Assembly: GCF_001303895.1 (NCBI RefSeq)
Contig: NZ_LJSD01000011.1
Location: forward strand, 756,409-820,408
Direction of reading: 5' to 3'
DNA: 64,000 nucleotides
Source: Mesorhizobium sp. 1M-11
GTDB taxonomy: Bacteria; Pseudomonadota; Alphaproteobacteria; Rhizobiales; Rhizobiaceae
Shown in pieces: positions 17,497 through 25,871 of the stretch (position 1 is the first letter of the stretch; the number at the start of each line of letters is the position of its first letter). Below the pieces are notes generated by a model that ran no database searches, was not told the origin of the DNA, and saw only the letters and a list, made by a program, of their open reading frames with translations. Both the position numbers and the translations under genes were made by a program.

Positions 17497-17898
17497 ATGA
17501 AGCGCAAGGCGATCAACCCCGACAGCATGTACAAGTCGCTGCCGTTCGGGTTTTCCCATGCCGTCGAGCAGAACAGCGGGCGCACCCTGCACATGGCAGG
17601 CCAGGTGGCCTGGAACAGCGCCGGCGAACTCGTCGGCCCCGGTGACCTTGCCGCGCAGGCACGCCAGGCATTGGCCAATCTCAAGACCGTCCTGGCGGAG
17701 GTGGGCGGCACGCCGGCCGATGTGGTCCGGCTGCGGACCTATGTCGTCAACCACACACCCGACAAGCTTGGTCCTATCGAAGCCGAAATCAGGGCCTTCT
17801 TCGGCGACGTCACGCCTGCAGCCAACACGCTGATCGGTGTCCAAACGCTGGCCATGCCGGAATTTCTCATCGAGATCGAGGCCACGGCGGCTCTTTGA
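17497..17898 (+). CDS. RidA-family enamine/imine deaminase
   Basis: The 133-residue protein has the RidA/YjgF/UK114 layout: FSHAVEQNSGRTLHMAGQVAWNSAG in the first strand pair, LANLKTVLAEVGGTPADVVRLRTYV in the helix-strand core, and a C-terminal LIGVQTLAMPEFLIEIEATA. The usual catalytic Arg region (RLRTYV) is present. GGGAGG lies 7 bases before the ATG. RidA proteins hydrolyse reactive enamine/imine products to ketones and ammonia. Between a flavin oxidoreductase and an importer operon, it probably clears the imine product of that oxidase. Confidence 0.85.
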   Translation: MKRKAINPDSMYKSLPFGFSHAVEQNSGRTLHMAGQVAWNSAGELVGPGDLAAQARQALANLKTVLAEVGGTPADVVRLRTYVVNHTPDKLGPIEAEIRAFFGDVTPAANTLIGVQTLAMPEFLIEIEATAAL

Positions 17899-17961
17899 CC
17901 AGGCCGCTCGGCGCCTCGCGCGACAATCAATAACGGGCATCAAATAATGGGGAACATGACC

Positions 17962-19497
17962 ATGAACGGAAATCCAAACAGACGCACTCTGCTCAAACTG
18001 GCGGGTGCCGGTGTCGCTGCCGCCAGCCTGGCGCTGCCGGGCAAGGTTTTTGCCCAGGGCAAGGACGAACTCACCATCGCCTACAACGTCAACCTGCCTT
18101 CGTGGGATCCGACGGTCGGCCCATCGGCGGTGAACCCGACCATCCAGGGTTTTTACCAGTCCGTCTTCGACATGTTCATCCACCAGAACCCGGATCTCTC
18201 CTTCGCACCGGGACTGATCACCGAATGGGGCTGGAACGACGACCGCTCCAAGATCTTCCTGGTCGTCCGCGAAGGCGTCAAATGGCATGACGGCAGCCCT
18301 TTCACGGCCGAGGACGTCGCCTGGTCTCTGGCGCGCGCCGGCAAGGCCGAGACCGGCAATCCGATCCAGTTCGTCTGGTCGAAGGTCGGCAACTTCAAGG
18401 TCGATGGCAACCGCGTCGAGGCAGACGTGATCGAGTTCGAGCCCACGATCTTCAAGTGGATGTCGTTCCTGACCGGCTATGTCCTGCCGAAGGCCTATTA
18501 TGAAAAGGTCGGCGCGGAAGGTTTCGAGGCCAAGCCGATCGGTACCGGCCCCTATATGGTCGATCGCTACGAGCGCAACGCCTTCGTGCGGTTGAAGGCC
18601 AATCCCGACTATTGGGGCGGCAAGCCGGATTTCGAAACCGTGACCATCAAGTTCGTCACCGACGCAGCAAGCCGCGTCGCCGAAGTCGAATCCGGCAATT
18701 CCGACGTGACGCTGGAAATCCCCTATGAGGAGTATGACCGGCTGATCGGCGGTACGCTCAAGGGCAGTTGCGAAACCGTCTCCGACATCGCGATGATCTT
18801 CATCAACGACGTCGACCCGATGCTGGACAAGAATGTGCGCCTCGGCGCCATCAAGGCCATCGACAAGCAGTTGCTGATCGACCGCCTGCTGCGTGGCTAT
18901 GGCGTGCCGCTGTCAACGCTGGAGACGCCGGAATACGCAGCCTATGACGCCTCGATCAAGGTCGAGCCGAATGTCGAGGAAGCCAAGACGCTGCTCGCCG
19001 CTTCCGGCTACTCGCCCGAGAAGCCGGTGAAGTTCAAGATCCAGACCACGCGCGGCTTCAAGCCGAAGGACTACGAGATGATCCAGGCGATCGTCGGTAT
19101 GTGGCGCAAGGTCGGCATCGAAGCGGAGATCGAGGTCTACGAGATCGCGCAGCACTACGAACTGCGCGCCGCCGACAAGCTGGCACCGGCAGCCTTCTAC
19201 AACTGGGGCAACGCCGTCGGCGATCCGACGACGTCGACCGGCTTTGCCATGTTCGGCCCGAGCCCGCACTCGGTCTGGGACGGCAAGGATCTCGTCGACC
19301 GCATCATCCCGCTGTGGGGCGAGAAGGACGAGGCCAAGCGCATCCAGGGCTGGAAGGACGTCGACCGTTACATCGCCGAGGAAGGGCTGGTGATCCCGCT
19401 GCTGCAATATGCGCAGCCGATCGTGCACCGCGAAGGCCTGAAGGTGACGCCGCACAAGTCGGGTGCGCTGCTGCCGCACCTGATCAAGCGCGCATAA
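17962..19497 (+). CDS. ABC transporter substrate-binding protein, family 5 (peptide/opine/nickel type)
   Basis: The 511-residue binding protein has a twin-arginine-like leader (NRRTLLKLAGAGVAAASLALPG) with cleavage after VFA near residue 34. The SBP_bac_5 fold follows (LTIAYNVNLPSWDP, FMFIHQNPDL-type strand, EWGWNDD, KWHDGSPFTAEDVAWSL). The start at 17962 is favoured because GGGGA sits 8 bases upstream; 17947 and 17956 are in-frame alternatives. It supplies substrate to the permeases and ATPases downstream. Family 5 proteins bind peptides, opines, glutathione, sugars or amines, so the ligand remains open. Confidence 0.9.
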   Translation: MNGNPNRRTLLKLAGAGVAAASLALPGKVFAQGKDELTIAYNVNLPSWDPTVGPSAVNPTIQGFYQSVFDMFIHQNPDLSFAPGLITEWGWNDDRSKIFLVVREGVKWHDGSPFTAEDVAWSLARAGKAETGNPIQFVWSKVGNFKVDGNRVEADVIEFEPTIFKWMSFLTGYVLPKAYYEKVGAEGFEAKPIGTGPYMVDRYERNAFVRLKANPDYWGGKPDFETVTIKFVTDAASRVAEVESGNSDVTLEIPYEEYDRLIGGTLKGSCETVSDIAMIFINDVDPMLDKNVRLGAIKAIDKQLLIDRLLRGYGVPLSTLETPEYAAYDASIKVEPNVEEAKTLLAASGYSPEKPVKFKIQTTRGFKPKDYEMIQAIVGMWRKVGIEAEIEVYEIAQHYELRAADKLAPAAFYNWGNAVGDPTTSTGFAMFGPSPHSVWDGKDLVDRIIPLWGEKDEAKRIQGWKDVDRYIAEEGLVIPLLQYAQPIVHREGLKVTPHKSGALLPHLIKRA

Positions 19498-19507
19498 ACT
19501 GAAACCT

Positions 19508-19529
19508 CGGCCCGGTCTTCGCCGGGCCG
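19508..19529 (+). other. Stem-loop after the binding-protein gene
   Basis: CGGCCCGG and CCGGGCCG form a perfect 8-bp stem around a 6-base loop, 11 bases after the binding-protein stop and before the permease start. Such hairpins commonly protect the abundant binding-protein mRNA from decay. The following sequence has only a short T-tract. Confidence 0.55.
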
Positions 19530-19542
19530 GGGGCCTTTCCTC

Positions 19543-20553
19543 ATGATGCTTCTTCGCCAGACCGTCTCCCGGCTCATCACCACGCTGATCACCCTGTTCG
19601 GCGTGGCGGTGATCGTTTTTGTCGTCATCCGCGTGGTGCCAGGAAACCCCATCGCCATGATGCTGCCGCCCGGCGCTTCCGAGACCGATATCGAACGGCT
19701 GAAAACGCTTTACGGGCTGGATAAATCCATCTTCGAGCAGTTCGTCATCTGGTTCGGCAATGTGCTGCATGGCGATTTCGGCACCTCGATCTCGACACGC
19801 CAGCCGGTGCTGTCGCTGGTGCTCGACCGCCTGCCGGCAACGCTGGAGCTATCCATCATGGCACTGGTGATGGCGGTGGCGATCGGCGGAGCCCTTGCCG
19901 TCCTCGGCACGCGTTTCCGGGGACGCAAGACGGAGGCCGGCATCGACGTCGCCAACGGCATCGGCCTGTCGATCCCGGATTTCCTGTGGGGGCTTGCACT
20001 GATCCTGCTGTTCGGTGTGCTCTGGCCCGTCTTCCAGATTTCCGGCCGCGTCTCGCCGCGGCTTGAACTGCCGTTCACCAACCAGTTTTATCTGTTCGAA
20101 AGCCTGGCGCGGCTGCGCTTCGACATCACGGCCGACCTGCTGTCTCATATGTTCATGCCGGCGCTGGCGCTGGCGCTGCCGCTGGCGGCGATCATCTCGC
20201 AACTGCTCAAGCAGTCGCTCAAGGAGACGGTGAACCTCGACTATTCGGTGCTCGCCCGCACCAAGGGCTATTCGGAAACCAAGGTGATCCTGTCGGAAGC
20301 ACTGCCCAATTCGATCCTGCCGACGCTGACCCTGGTCGGCGTGCAGTTCACTTTCCTGATCGGCGGCACCGTCATCATCGAGCGGCTGTTCTCCTATGAG
20401 GGGCTCGGCAACATGGCGATCGACGCCGTCATCAACCGTGACCTGCCGCTGATCCAGGGCATCGTCATCCTGTTCGCCATCCTGTTCACCTTCGTCAATC
20501 TGGCCGTCGACATGACCTACGCCTTCCTCAACCCGAAGCTGCGTCATGCTTGA
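19543..20553 (+). CDS. Peptide-type ABC transporter permease, DppB-like
   Basis: The 336-residue permease has about six membrane segments. It opens with the DppB-type TM1 (TLFGVAVIVFVVIRVVPGNP), then YGLDKSIFEQFVIWFGNVLHGDFG. The cytoplasmic EAA loop is near residue 235-250 (LDYSVLARTKGYSETKVILSEALPNS in parts). It overlaps the DppC-like gene by 8 bases. It forms half of the membrane channel for the imported substrate. Confidence 0.9.
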   Translation: MMLLRQTVSRLITTLITLFGVAVIVFVVIRVVPGNPIAMMLPPGASETDIERLKTLYGLDKSIFEQFVIWFGNVLHGDFGTSISTRQPVLSLVLDRLPATLELSIMALVMAVAIGGALAVLGTRFRGRKTEAGIDVANGIGLSIPDFLWGLALILLFGVLWPVFQISGRVSPRLELPFTNQFYLFESLARLRFDITADLLSHMFMPALALALPLAAIISQLLKQSLKETVNLDYSVLARTKGYSETKVILSEALPNSILPTLTLVGVQFTFLIGGTVIIERLFSYEGLGNMAIDAVINRDLPLIQGIVILFAILFTFVNLAVDMTYAFLNPKLRHA

Positions 20554-21397
20554 CGGACGTGGTTCGATACGCCGGCGTTCCGGCGCAAGACTTTGGCTCT
20601 CGGCCGCCTGGCTGACCGTGTTCGTGCTGGCGGCGCTGCTCGCGCCGCTGATCAGCCCGCATGATCCGCTGGCGCAGGACCTGATGCTCGGCCGCCTGCC
20701 GCCGGCATGGATCGCAGGCGCCGAGCCCGGCTACTGGCTGGGCACTGACAGCCTCGGCCGCGATGTGCTGTCGCGCATCATCCACGGCGCGCGCATCGCG
20801 CTGGTCGTGGCGCTGATCGCCGGCACGGCCACCTGCCTGCTCGGTTCGGTGCTCGGCCTCGTCGCCGGCTTCTATCGCGGCTGGGCCGACCGGCTGATCA
20901 GCCGGCTGGTCGACATCTGGATGGCCTTTCCGCCGGTGCTGTTCGCGATCCTGCTGATCGCGGTGCTCGGCACCGGCCTCACCTCGGTCATCCTTGCCAT
21001 CGTCATCATCGACTGGACGCGCTTCTGCCGCGTCGTCCGCGCCGAAACGCTGAACCAGTCGAAGATGGACTATGTACACAGCGCCAAGGTGGCAGGCTTC
21101 ACCCGGCTGCGCACGCTGGCCACCGAAATCCTGCCCAATGTGCTGCCCACCATCATCGCGCTGCTGACGCTGGAAATGGGCATTGCCGTCATCGTCGAGG
21201 CGATCCTGTCCTTCGTGAACCTGTCGATCTCGACCGACCAGCCGACCTGGGGCGGCATGATCGCGGAAGGTCGCACCAGTATCCATCAGGCCTGGTGGGT
21301 GCTGGTATTTCCGCTCATCGCGCTCTTCCTCACCGTTCTTTCCTTTGCGCAATTCGGCGATGGCCTGCGCGAACGTTTCGATCCGGTGCTGCGATGA
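20546..21397 (+). CDS. Peptide-type ABC transporter permease, DppC-like
   Basis: The 283-residue second permease has an N-terminal TM (LWLSAAWLTVFVLAALLAPL), a YWLGTDSLGRDVLSRIIHGARI block typical of DppC/OppC, and an EAA loop (MDYVHSAKVAGFTRLRTLATEI in parts). It overlaps the preceding permease by 8 bases and the following ATPase gene by 4 (ATGA), so it is part of a tightly coupled operon. Confidence 0.9.
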   Translation: MLDGRGSIRRRSGARLWLSAAWLTVFVLAALLAPLISPHDPLAQDLMLGRLPPAWIAGAEPGYWLGTDSLGRDVLSRIIHGARIALVVALIAGTATCLLGSVLGLVAGFYRGWADRLISRLVDIWMAFPPVLFAILLIAVLGTGLTSVILAIVIIDWTRFCRVVRAETLNQSKMDYVHSAKVAGFTRLRTLATEILPNVLPTIIALLTLEMGIAVIVEAILSFVNLSISTDQPTWGGMIAEGRTSIHQAWWVLVFPLIALFLTVLSFAQFGDGLRERFDPVLR

Positions 21398-22284
21398 GCG
21401 GCTTCCTGGAGATACGCGGGCTTTCGGCACGGCTTGCCGGCACGGGCCAGCGCCTGCTCCGCTCGGTCGACATCAGCCTGCCGGCCGGCTCCGTGCGAGG
21501 ACTGGTCGGCGAAAGCGGCGCCGGCAAGAGCATGATCGGCAAGGCCGTGCTCGGCGTGCTGCCCAAGGCCGTCGAGGTCATCGAAGGCGAGATCCTCCTC
21601 GACGGCCAGGACCTGCAGAAGGTATCTCCTGCCGAGCGTCGGCGACTGATCGGCGCCAAGGCGGCACTGATCCCGCAGGATCCGCTGACCGCGCTCAATC
21701 CGTCGCGGCGCATCGGCCCGCAGATCACCGACCGCCTGGTCGACATCCTCGGCTGGACGAAGGCGCGCGCCGCCACTCGCGCGCTGGAAGTGCTGGCGGA
21801 AGTCAGCATCCCGGAGCCTGAACGCATCATGCGGCTCTATCCGCATGAACTCTCCGGAGGCATGCGCCAGCGCATCCTGATCGCTTCGGCCTTTGCCGCC
21901 GAACCGAAGCTGATCGTTGCCGACGAACCGACGACGGCGCTCGACGTCACCGTGCAGAAGCAGATCCTGAAACTGATCTCCGAACTGCAGGCCCGCCACG
22001 GCACCGCGCTGCTGTTCGTCACCCATGACCTCGGCGTCGTATCCAAAGTCTGCGACACGCTTTCGGTGCTCTATGCCGGCAAGGTGGTCGAAGATACCAC
22101 GGTGGAGCGTTTCTTCGCTGCCCCGCAGCATGGCTACAGCTCGGCACTGCTGGCGGCAACGCCACGTCATACCGATCCGTCATCTTCCCTGAAGCCGGTG
22201 CCGCGTGAAGTCCTCGACGCTGTCGCAGCCGAGGTGGCTGCCAGCGATGCCGCATGGCGTCCGAGCGGAGGCGCCCGTGGCTGA
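21394..22284 (+). CDS. Peptide-type ABC transporter ATPase, DppD-like
   Basis: The 296-residue ATPase has Walker A GESGAGKSM, signature LSGGMRQRI, Walker B LIVADEPTTALD, and a C-terminal oligopeptide-transporter extension. The start at 21394 (MSGFLEIRG) is set by the ATGA overlap with the permease; a longer reading from 21295 lies inside that permease. The extension is short compared with DppD. It pairs with the DppF-like ATPase downstream. Confidence 0.9.
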   Translation: MSGFLEIRGLSARLAGTGQRLLRSVDISLPAGSVRGLVGESGAGKSMIGKAVLGVLPKAVEVIEGEILLDGQDLQKVSPAERRRLIGAKAALIPQDPLTALNPSRRIGPQITDRLVDILGWTKARAATRALEVLAEVSIPEPERIMRLYPHELSGGMRQRILIASAFAAEPKLIVADEPTTALDVTVQKQILKLISELQARHGTALLFVTHDLGVVSKVCDTLSVLYAGKVVEDTTVERFFAAPQHGYSSALLAATPRHTDPSSSLKPVPREVLDAVAAEVAASDAAWRPSGGARG

Positions 22285-23080
22285 TAACAGGGCTGACAAC
22301 ATCTTCGAGGTTTCGGATCTGCGCGTCGATGTCGCCGACATGACGCGAAAGCCGCTGTTTGGTCCAGCACCGCGGCTGGAAATCCTGAAAGGCATCAGCT
22401 TCACCATCCCGCGCGGTGCGGTGCTCGGCATCGTCGGCGGTTCAGGCTCGGGCAAGACGACGCTGGGGCGCACAATGGTCCGGCTTGCCGAACCGAGTGG
22501 CGGCCGGATGCTGTTCGACGGACACGACATCGCGCATCTATCCGATGCCGCGATGCGGCCGCTAAGGCCGCGCATCCAGATGATCTTCCAGGACCCGCTG
22601 TCGTCGCTCAACCCGCGCCTGACGGTCGGGCGCACGGTGGCGGCGCCGCTGAATGCCAGGGCGAACGATCCGCGTGTCGGCGAGGCGCTCGAACATGTCG
22701 GCCTGCCCGCCAATTTCGCGCGGCGCTATCCGCACGAACTCTCCGGTGGCCAGCGCCAGCGCGTCGGCATCGCCCGTGCCATTGCCATGCGACCGGAATT
22801 CATCCTCGCCGACGAGATTGTCTCCGGTCTCGACGTCTCCTCGCAGGCACAGGTGCTGATGCTGCTCGAGAAACTGGTGGCGGAACTCGGCCTGACGCTC
22901 GCCTTCATCAGCCACGACCTGTCGGTGATCCGCCGGCTGTGCAGCCGCGTCATCGTGCTGCGCTCGGGTGAAATCGTCGAGGATGCGGCGACCGTCGATC
23001 TGTTCGAGCGGCCGCAGCATGCCTACACGCGCGAACTGCTGGACGCCATTCCGACACCCGATCCTTCGGTGCGCTGGTAG
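22277..23080 (+). CDS. Peptide-type ABC transporter ATPase, DppF-like
   Basis: The 267-residue second ATPase has Walker A GGSGSGKTT, signature LSGGQRQRVG and Walker B FILADEIVSGLD. The GTG at 22277 (VADNRADNIFEV) overlaps the previous stop by 8 bases and gives the proper N-terminus; the upstream in-frame ATG at 22205 lies well inside the preceding gene. Instead of the usual DEP(T/V)SALD it reads DEIVSGLD, a small deviation that keeps the catalytic Glu. It is the last gene of the importer. Confidence 0.88.
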   Translation: MADNRADNIFEVSDLRVDVADMTRKPLFGPAPRLEILKGISFTIPRGAVLGIVGGSGSGKTTLGRTMVRLAEPSGGRMLFDGHDIAHLSDAAMRPLRPRIQMIFQDPLSSLNPRLTVGRTVAAPLNARANDPRVGEALEHVGLPANFARRYPHELSGGQRQRVGIARAIAMRPEFILADEIVSGLDVSSQAQVLMLLEKLVAELGLTLAFISHDLSVIRRLCSRVIVLRSGEIVEDAATVDLFERPQHAYTRELLDAIPTPDPSVRW

Positions 23081-23115
23081 GCAAGCGGAACTCTTCCTCT
23101 TCGTCGCCGTGACCG

Positions 23116-23267
23116 CCCCCTCTCCGTCTCGGCTTCGCCGAGCCACCTCTCCCCGTTTTGCGGGGCGAGGAACCCAAGCTGGAAAGGCGCTGTCGCCGCA
23201 ACTGCGGTTCCTCGCCCTGCCGAAGGCGGGGAGAGGTGGCTCGCCCACAGGGCGAGACGGAGAGGGG
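23116..23267. repeat. Large imperfect inverted repeat, rhizobial intergenic element
   Basis: Left-arm blocks CCTCTCCGTCTCG and CGAGCCACCTCTCCCC (23119-23154) are matched by right-arm blocks GGGGAGAGGTGGCTCG (23228-23243) and CGAGACGGAGAGG (23253-23265). The arms flank about 75 bases. The wording is familiar from dispersed intergenic elements in Mesorhizobium-like genomes. It fills most of the 290-base gap between the importer and the MBL hydrolase and could form a long hairpin at the importer 3' end. Confidence 0.65.
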
Positions 23268-23370
23268 TCTTGCTGCATTCGTGTTTTCTCACGACGCCCA
23301 ACGCCGAGCCTTTCTCCCAGGCCCGGAGCAAGATACACATCACCGCCATCGTACCCCTGCCGAGGACATC

Positions 23371-24126
23371 ATGAAAATCCGTCTGTTCCGAAACGCCGCT
23401 CTGAAGATCGAAGTCGCCGGCAAGACGCTGCTGGTCGACCCGGATCTCGGCGACAAGCACAGCCGTCCCTCCTTCACAGGCCGCTCGCCGAACCCGATGG
23501 TCGACCTGCCGGTGAGCATCGAAGAAATCCTCGAAGACGTCGACCTGGTGATCGTCTCGCATTTGCATGCCGACCATTTCGACACGGTGGCGCAGACAGT
23601 GATCGCGAAAGACGTCCCGCTGATCTGCCAGCCCGGCAATGAAGAGAAAATCCGAGGCTTCGGCTTCGAGGACGTCACCACGCTTGCCTCCGAACTCACC
23701 TGGAACGGCATCAAGCTGACCCGGCGTGACGGCAGCCATGGGCTGGGACCGGTGGTCGAGAAGATGGGACCGGTGATCGGCTTTTCGCTGGAGGCGGCAG
23801 ACGAGCCGACGCTCTATTGGGCTGGCGATACGGTGCTCTATCCGCCGGTGACTGAGACGATGGCAGCGACGAAGCCCGACATCATCATCACCCATTCCTG
23901 CGGCGCGCGCTGGGATGGGGAACTGATCGTCATGGACGACAAGCAGACCGTGGAAGTGGCGCGCTCGGCGCCCCAGGCCAAGGTGATTGCCGTGCATATG
24001 GAGGCGCTCGACCATGCCACGATCGACCGGGCCACGCTGCGTCAGACAGCCGAAGCCGCCGGCATCGGCGCAGAGCGCCTGCTTATCCCGGCGGATGGTG
24101 AGACGGTGCGCATCGACAAGAGTTGA
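23371..24126 (+). CDS. MBL-fold metallohydrolase (UlaG/UPF0173-like)
   Basis: The 251-residue protein shows the metallo-beta-lactamase fold: an N-terminal strand pair KIRLFRNAALKIEV, the metal motif SHLHADHFD near residue 65, a WAGDTVLY strand carrying the Asp, and a later HMEALDH. The start at 23371 follows the inverted repeat; a longer reading from 23158 would encode the repeat. No Shine-Dalgarno is strong (GAGGACATC). It might hydrolyse a lactone or amide formed in the preceding pathway. It may instead be an independent gene, as a repeat separates it from the importer. Confidence 0.8.
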   Translation: MKIRLFRNAALKIEVAGKTLLVDPDLGDKHSRPSFTGRSPNPMVDLPVSIEEILEDVDLVIVSHLHADHFDTVAQTVIAKDVPLICQPGNEEKIRGFGFEDVTTLASELTWNGIKLTRRDGSHGLGPVVEKMGPVIGFSLEAADEPTLYWAGDTVLYPPVTETMAATKPDIIITHSCGARWDGELIVMDDKQTVEVARSAPQAKVIAVHMEALDHATIDRATLRQTAEAAGIGAERLLIPADGETVRIDKS

Positions 24127-24446
24127 AGGAAGCCGAATTCCCTCCGCCAGCAGGCATGAAGGGACTGGCCAATCATGCCTCCAGCGCCATATTGTTCGCA
24201 TATAGTTGGCGAAAACCATTCTCATGCAGAGAATGGATGCATCGCCAGAAAGCTGAAATTCCGGAGAACTGAAACGACATTCTACTGATCGCCGATCAAA
24301 GGAAATTCTTTCCTTCGACAAGAAGCGGTCGCTTCTGCGATCAGGACGCATGCCGGCAGCGATCCGGTCACGTGGTTTGGTTTGTCGCATGATCTTGATC
24401 CGAAAAGTCTGCAACTTTTCGGGATCATGCTTCAGGGAGCGTTGCG
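24127..24446. other. 320-base intergenic region before the cystathionine genes
   Basis: I see no coding sequence here. The region holds a short inverted repeat at 24216-24237 (CATTCTCATGCAGAGAATG), an AT-richer stretch around 24290-24320, and at its end the palindromic element at 24387-24430. The promoter for the cystathionine beta-synthase gene must lie here, but no clear -35/-10 pair stands out. Confidence 0.5.
24387..24430. repeat. Palindromic intergenic repeat (rhizobial RIME-like)
   Basis: GCATGATC and CCGAAAAGT are mirrored by ACTTTTCGG and GATCATGC, with a five-base CTGCA loop and a small asymmetry (TTGAT) on the left arm. The element ends 16 bases upstream of the cystathionine beta-synthase start. 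Similar palindromes are scattered between genes in rhizobia. Confidence 0.65.
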
Positions 24447-25871
24447 ATGAGCGCGAAGGCTGAGGCAGAATTCGGTGGTGCAATGAAGCGGCTGCAGCCG
24501 CCCGTCGCATCGGTGCTCGACCTGATCGGCGAGACGCCGATCGTGGAGTTGAAAAAGTTCGATACCGGCAAGTGCCGGCTGTTCATCAAGCTGGAAAGCC
24601 AGAATCCGGGCGGCTCGATCAAGGATCGTATCGCCCGCTCCATGATCGATCAGGCCGAACGGGACGGGCGGTTGAAACGCGGCGGCGTCATCATCGAGGC
24701 GACGGCCGGCAACACCGGCCTTGGTCTGGCCCAGGTCGGCATCCCGCGCGGTTACCGCATCATCCTCATCGTGCCCGACAAGATGTCGCGCGAGAAGGTG
24801 CAGCATTTGAGGGCTCTGGGCGCCGAGGTGCGGCTGACGCGCTCGGATGTCGGCAAGGGCCATCCTGAATATTACCAGGACATGGCCGAAAAACTGGCCT
24901 CCGAAATTCCCGGCGCCTTCTACGCCAACCAGTTCTCCAATCCGGCCAACCCACTGGCGCACGAGAGCACGACCGGCCCGGAAATCTGGCAGCAGCTCGA
25001 CGGTGACGTCGATGCCGTGGTGGTCGGCGTCGGTTCCGGCGGCACCTTGTCCGGGCTCGGCCGTTTCTTCGCCGGCGTCTCGCCCAAGACCGAGATGGTG
25101 CTGGCCGACCCGGTCGGATCGGTGCTGGCGCCGCTGGTCAAGACCGGCGAGATGATCGAGGCCGGCAGCTGGACCGTGGAGGGCATCGGCGAGGATTTCG
25201 TGCCGCCGAACTGCGACCTCTCGCTGGTCAAGAAGGCGTACTCGGTTTCCGACCGGCATTCGATGCTGGCGGTGCGAGACCTGCTCTCCAAGGAAGGCAT
25301 CCTGGCCGGCTCCTCATCCGGCACGCTGCTGTCGGCGGCGCTGCGCTACTGCCGCGAACAGAAGGTGCCGAAACGCGTCGTCACCTTCGTGTGCGACAGC
25401 GGCAACAAATATCTCTCCAAGGTGTTCGACGATTTCTGGCTGGCCGAACAAGGCCTTGCCGAGCGCGAGCAGCATGGCGACCTCTCCGACCTCGTGGCCC
25501 GTTCGCATCGCGAGGGCGGCACGGTGTTCGTGGGGCCGCAGGACACGCTGCTCACCGCCTATGGCCGCATGCGGCGTGGCGACGTCTCGCAACTGCCGGT
25601 GCTGGAAGACGGCAGGCTGGTCGGCATCATCGACGAAGGCGACATCCTCGGAAAAGTCGATGGCCCTTATGACGGCCGCTGGCACCGCTTCGACCAGCCT
25701 GTGCACACGGCCATGACCGCTGAACTCCACACGCTGCAGGCCAACCAGACGCTGGACGCGCTGCTGCCCGTCTTCGACCGCAACGAAGTGGCCATCGTCT
25801 TCGACGGCGACGAATTCGTCGGCCTCATCACCCGCATCGATCTCATCAACCATCTGAGGCGCACCCGATGA
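24447..25871 (+). CDS. Cystathionine beta-synthase (PLP domain plus two CBS domains)
   Basis: The 474-residue protein has a fold-type II PLP domain: NPGGSIKDRIARSM with the Schiff-base Lys near residue 55, ATAGNTGLGLAQ, and GSGGTLSGLGRF for phosphate binding. A pair of CBS modules follows from about residue 345 (VFVGPQDTLLTAYGRMRRG, then HTAMTAELHTLQANQT). It condenses serine or an activated serine with homocysteine to cystathionine, in the cytoplasm, and CBS modules may bind S-adenosylmethionine or nucleotides. O-acetylserine-using variants of the same build exist. ATG 24447 and ATG 24483 are both possible. It overlaps the next gene by 4 bases. Confidence 0.88.
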   Translation: MSAKAEAEFGGAMKRLQPPVASVLDLIGETPIVELKKFDTGKCRLFIKLESQNPGGSIKDRIARSMIDQAERDGRLKRGGVIIEATAGNTGLGLAQVGIPRGYRIILIVPDKMSREKVQHLRALGAEVRLTRSDVGKGHPEYYQDMAEKLASEIPGAFYANQFSNPANPLAHESTTGPEIWQQLDGDVDAVVVGVGSGGTLSGLGRFFAGVSPKTEMVLADPVGSVLAPLVKTGEMIEAGSWTVEGIGEDFVPPNCDLSLVKKAYSVSDRHSMLAVRDLLSKEGILAGSSSGTLLSAALRYCREQKVPKRVVTFVCDSGNKYLSKVFDDFWLAEQGLAEREQHGDLSDLVARSHREGGTVFVGPQDTLLTAYGRMRRGDVSQLPVLEDGRLVGIIDEGDILGKVDGPYDGRWHRFDQPVHTAMTAELHTLQANQTLDALLPVFDRNEVAIVFDGDEFVGLITRIDLINHLRRTR

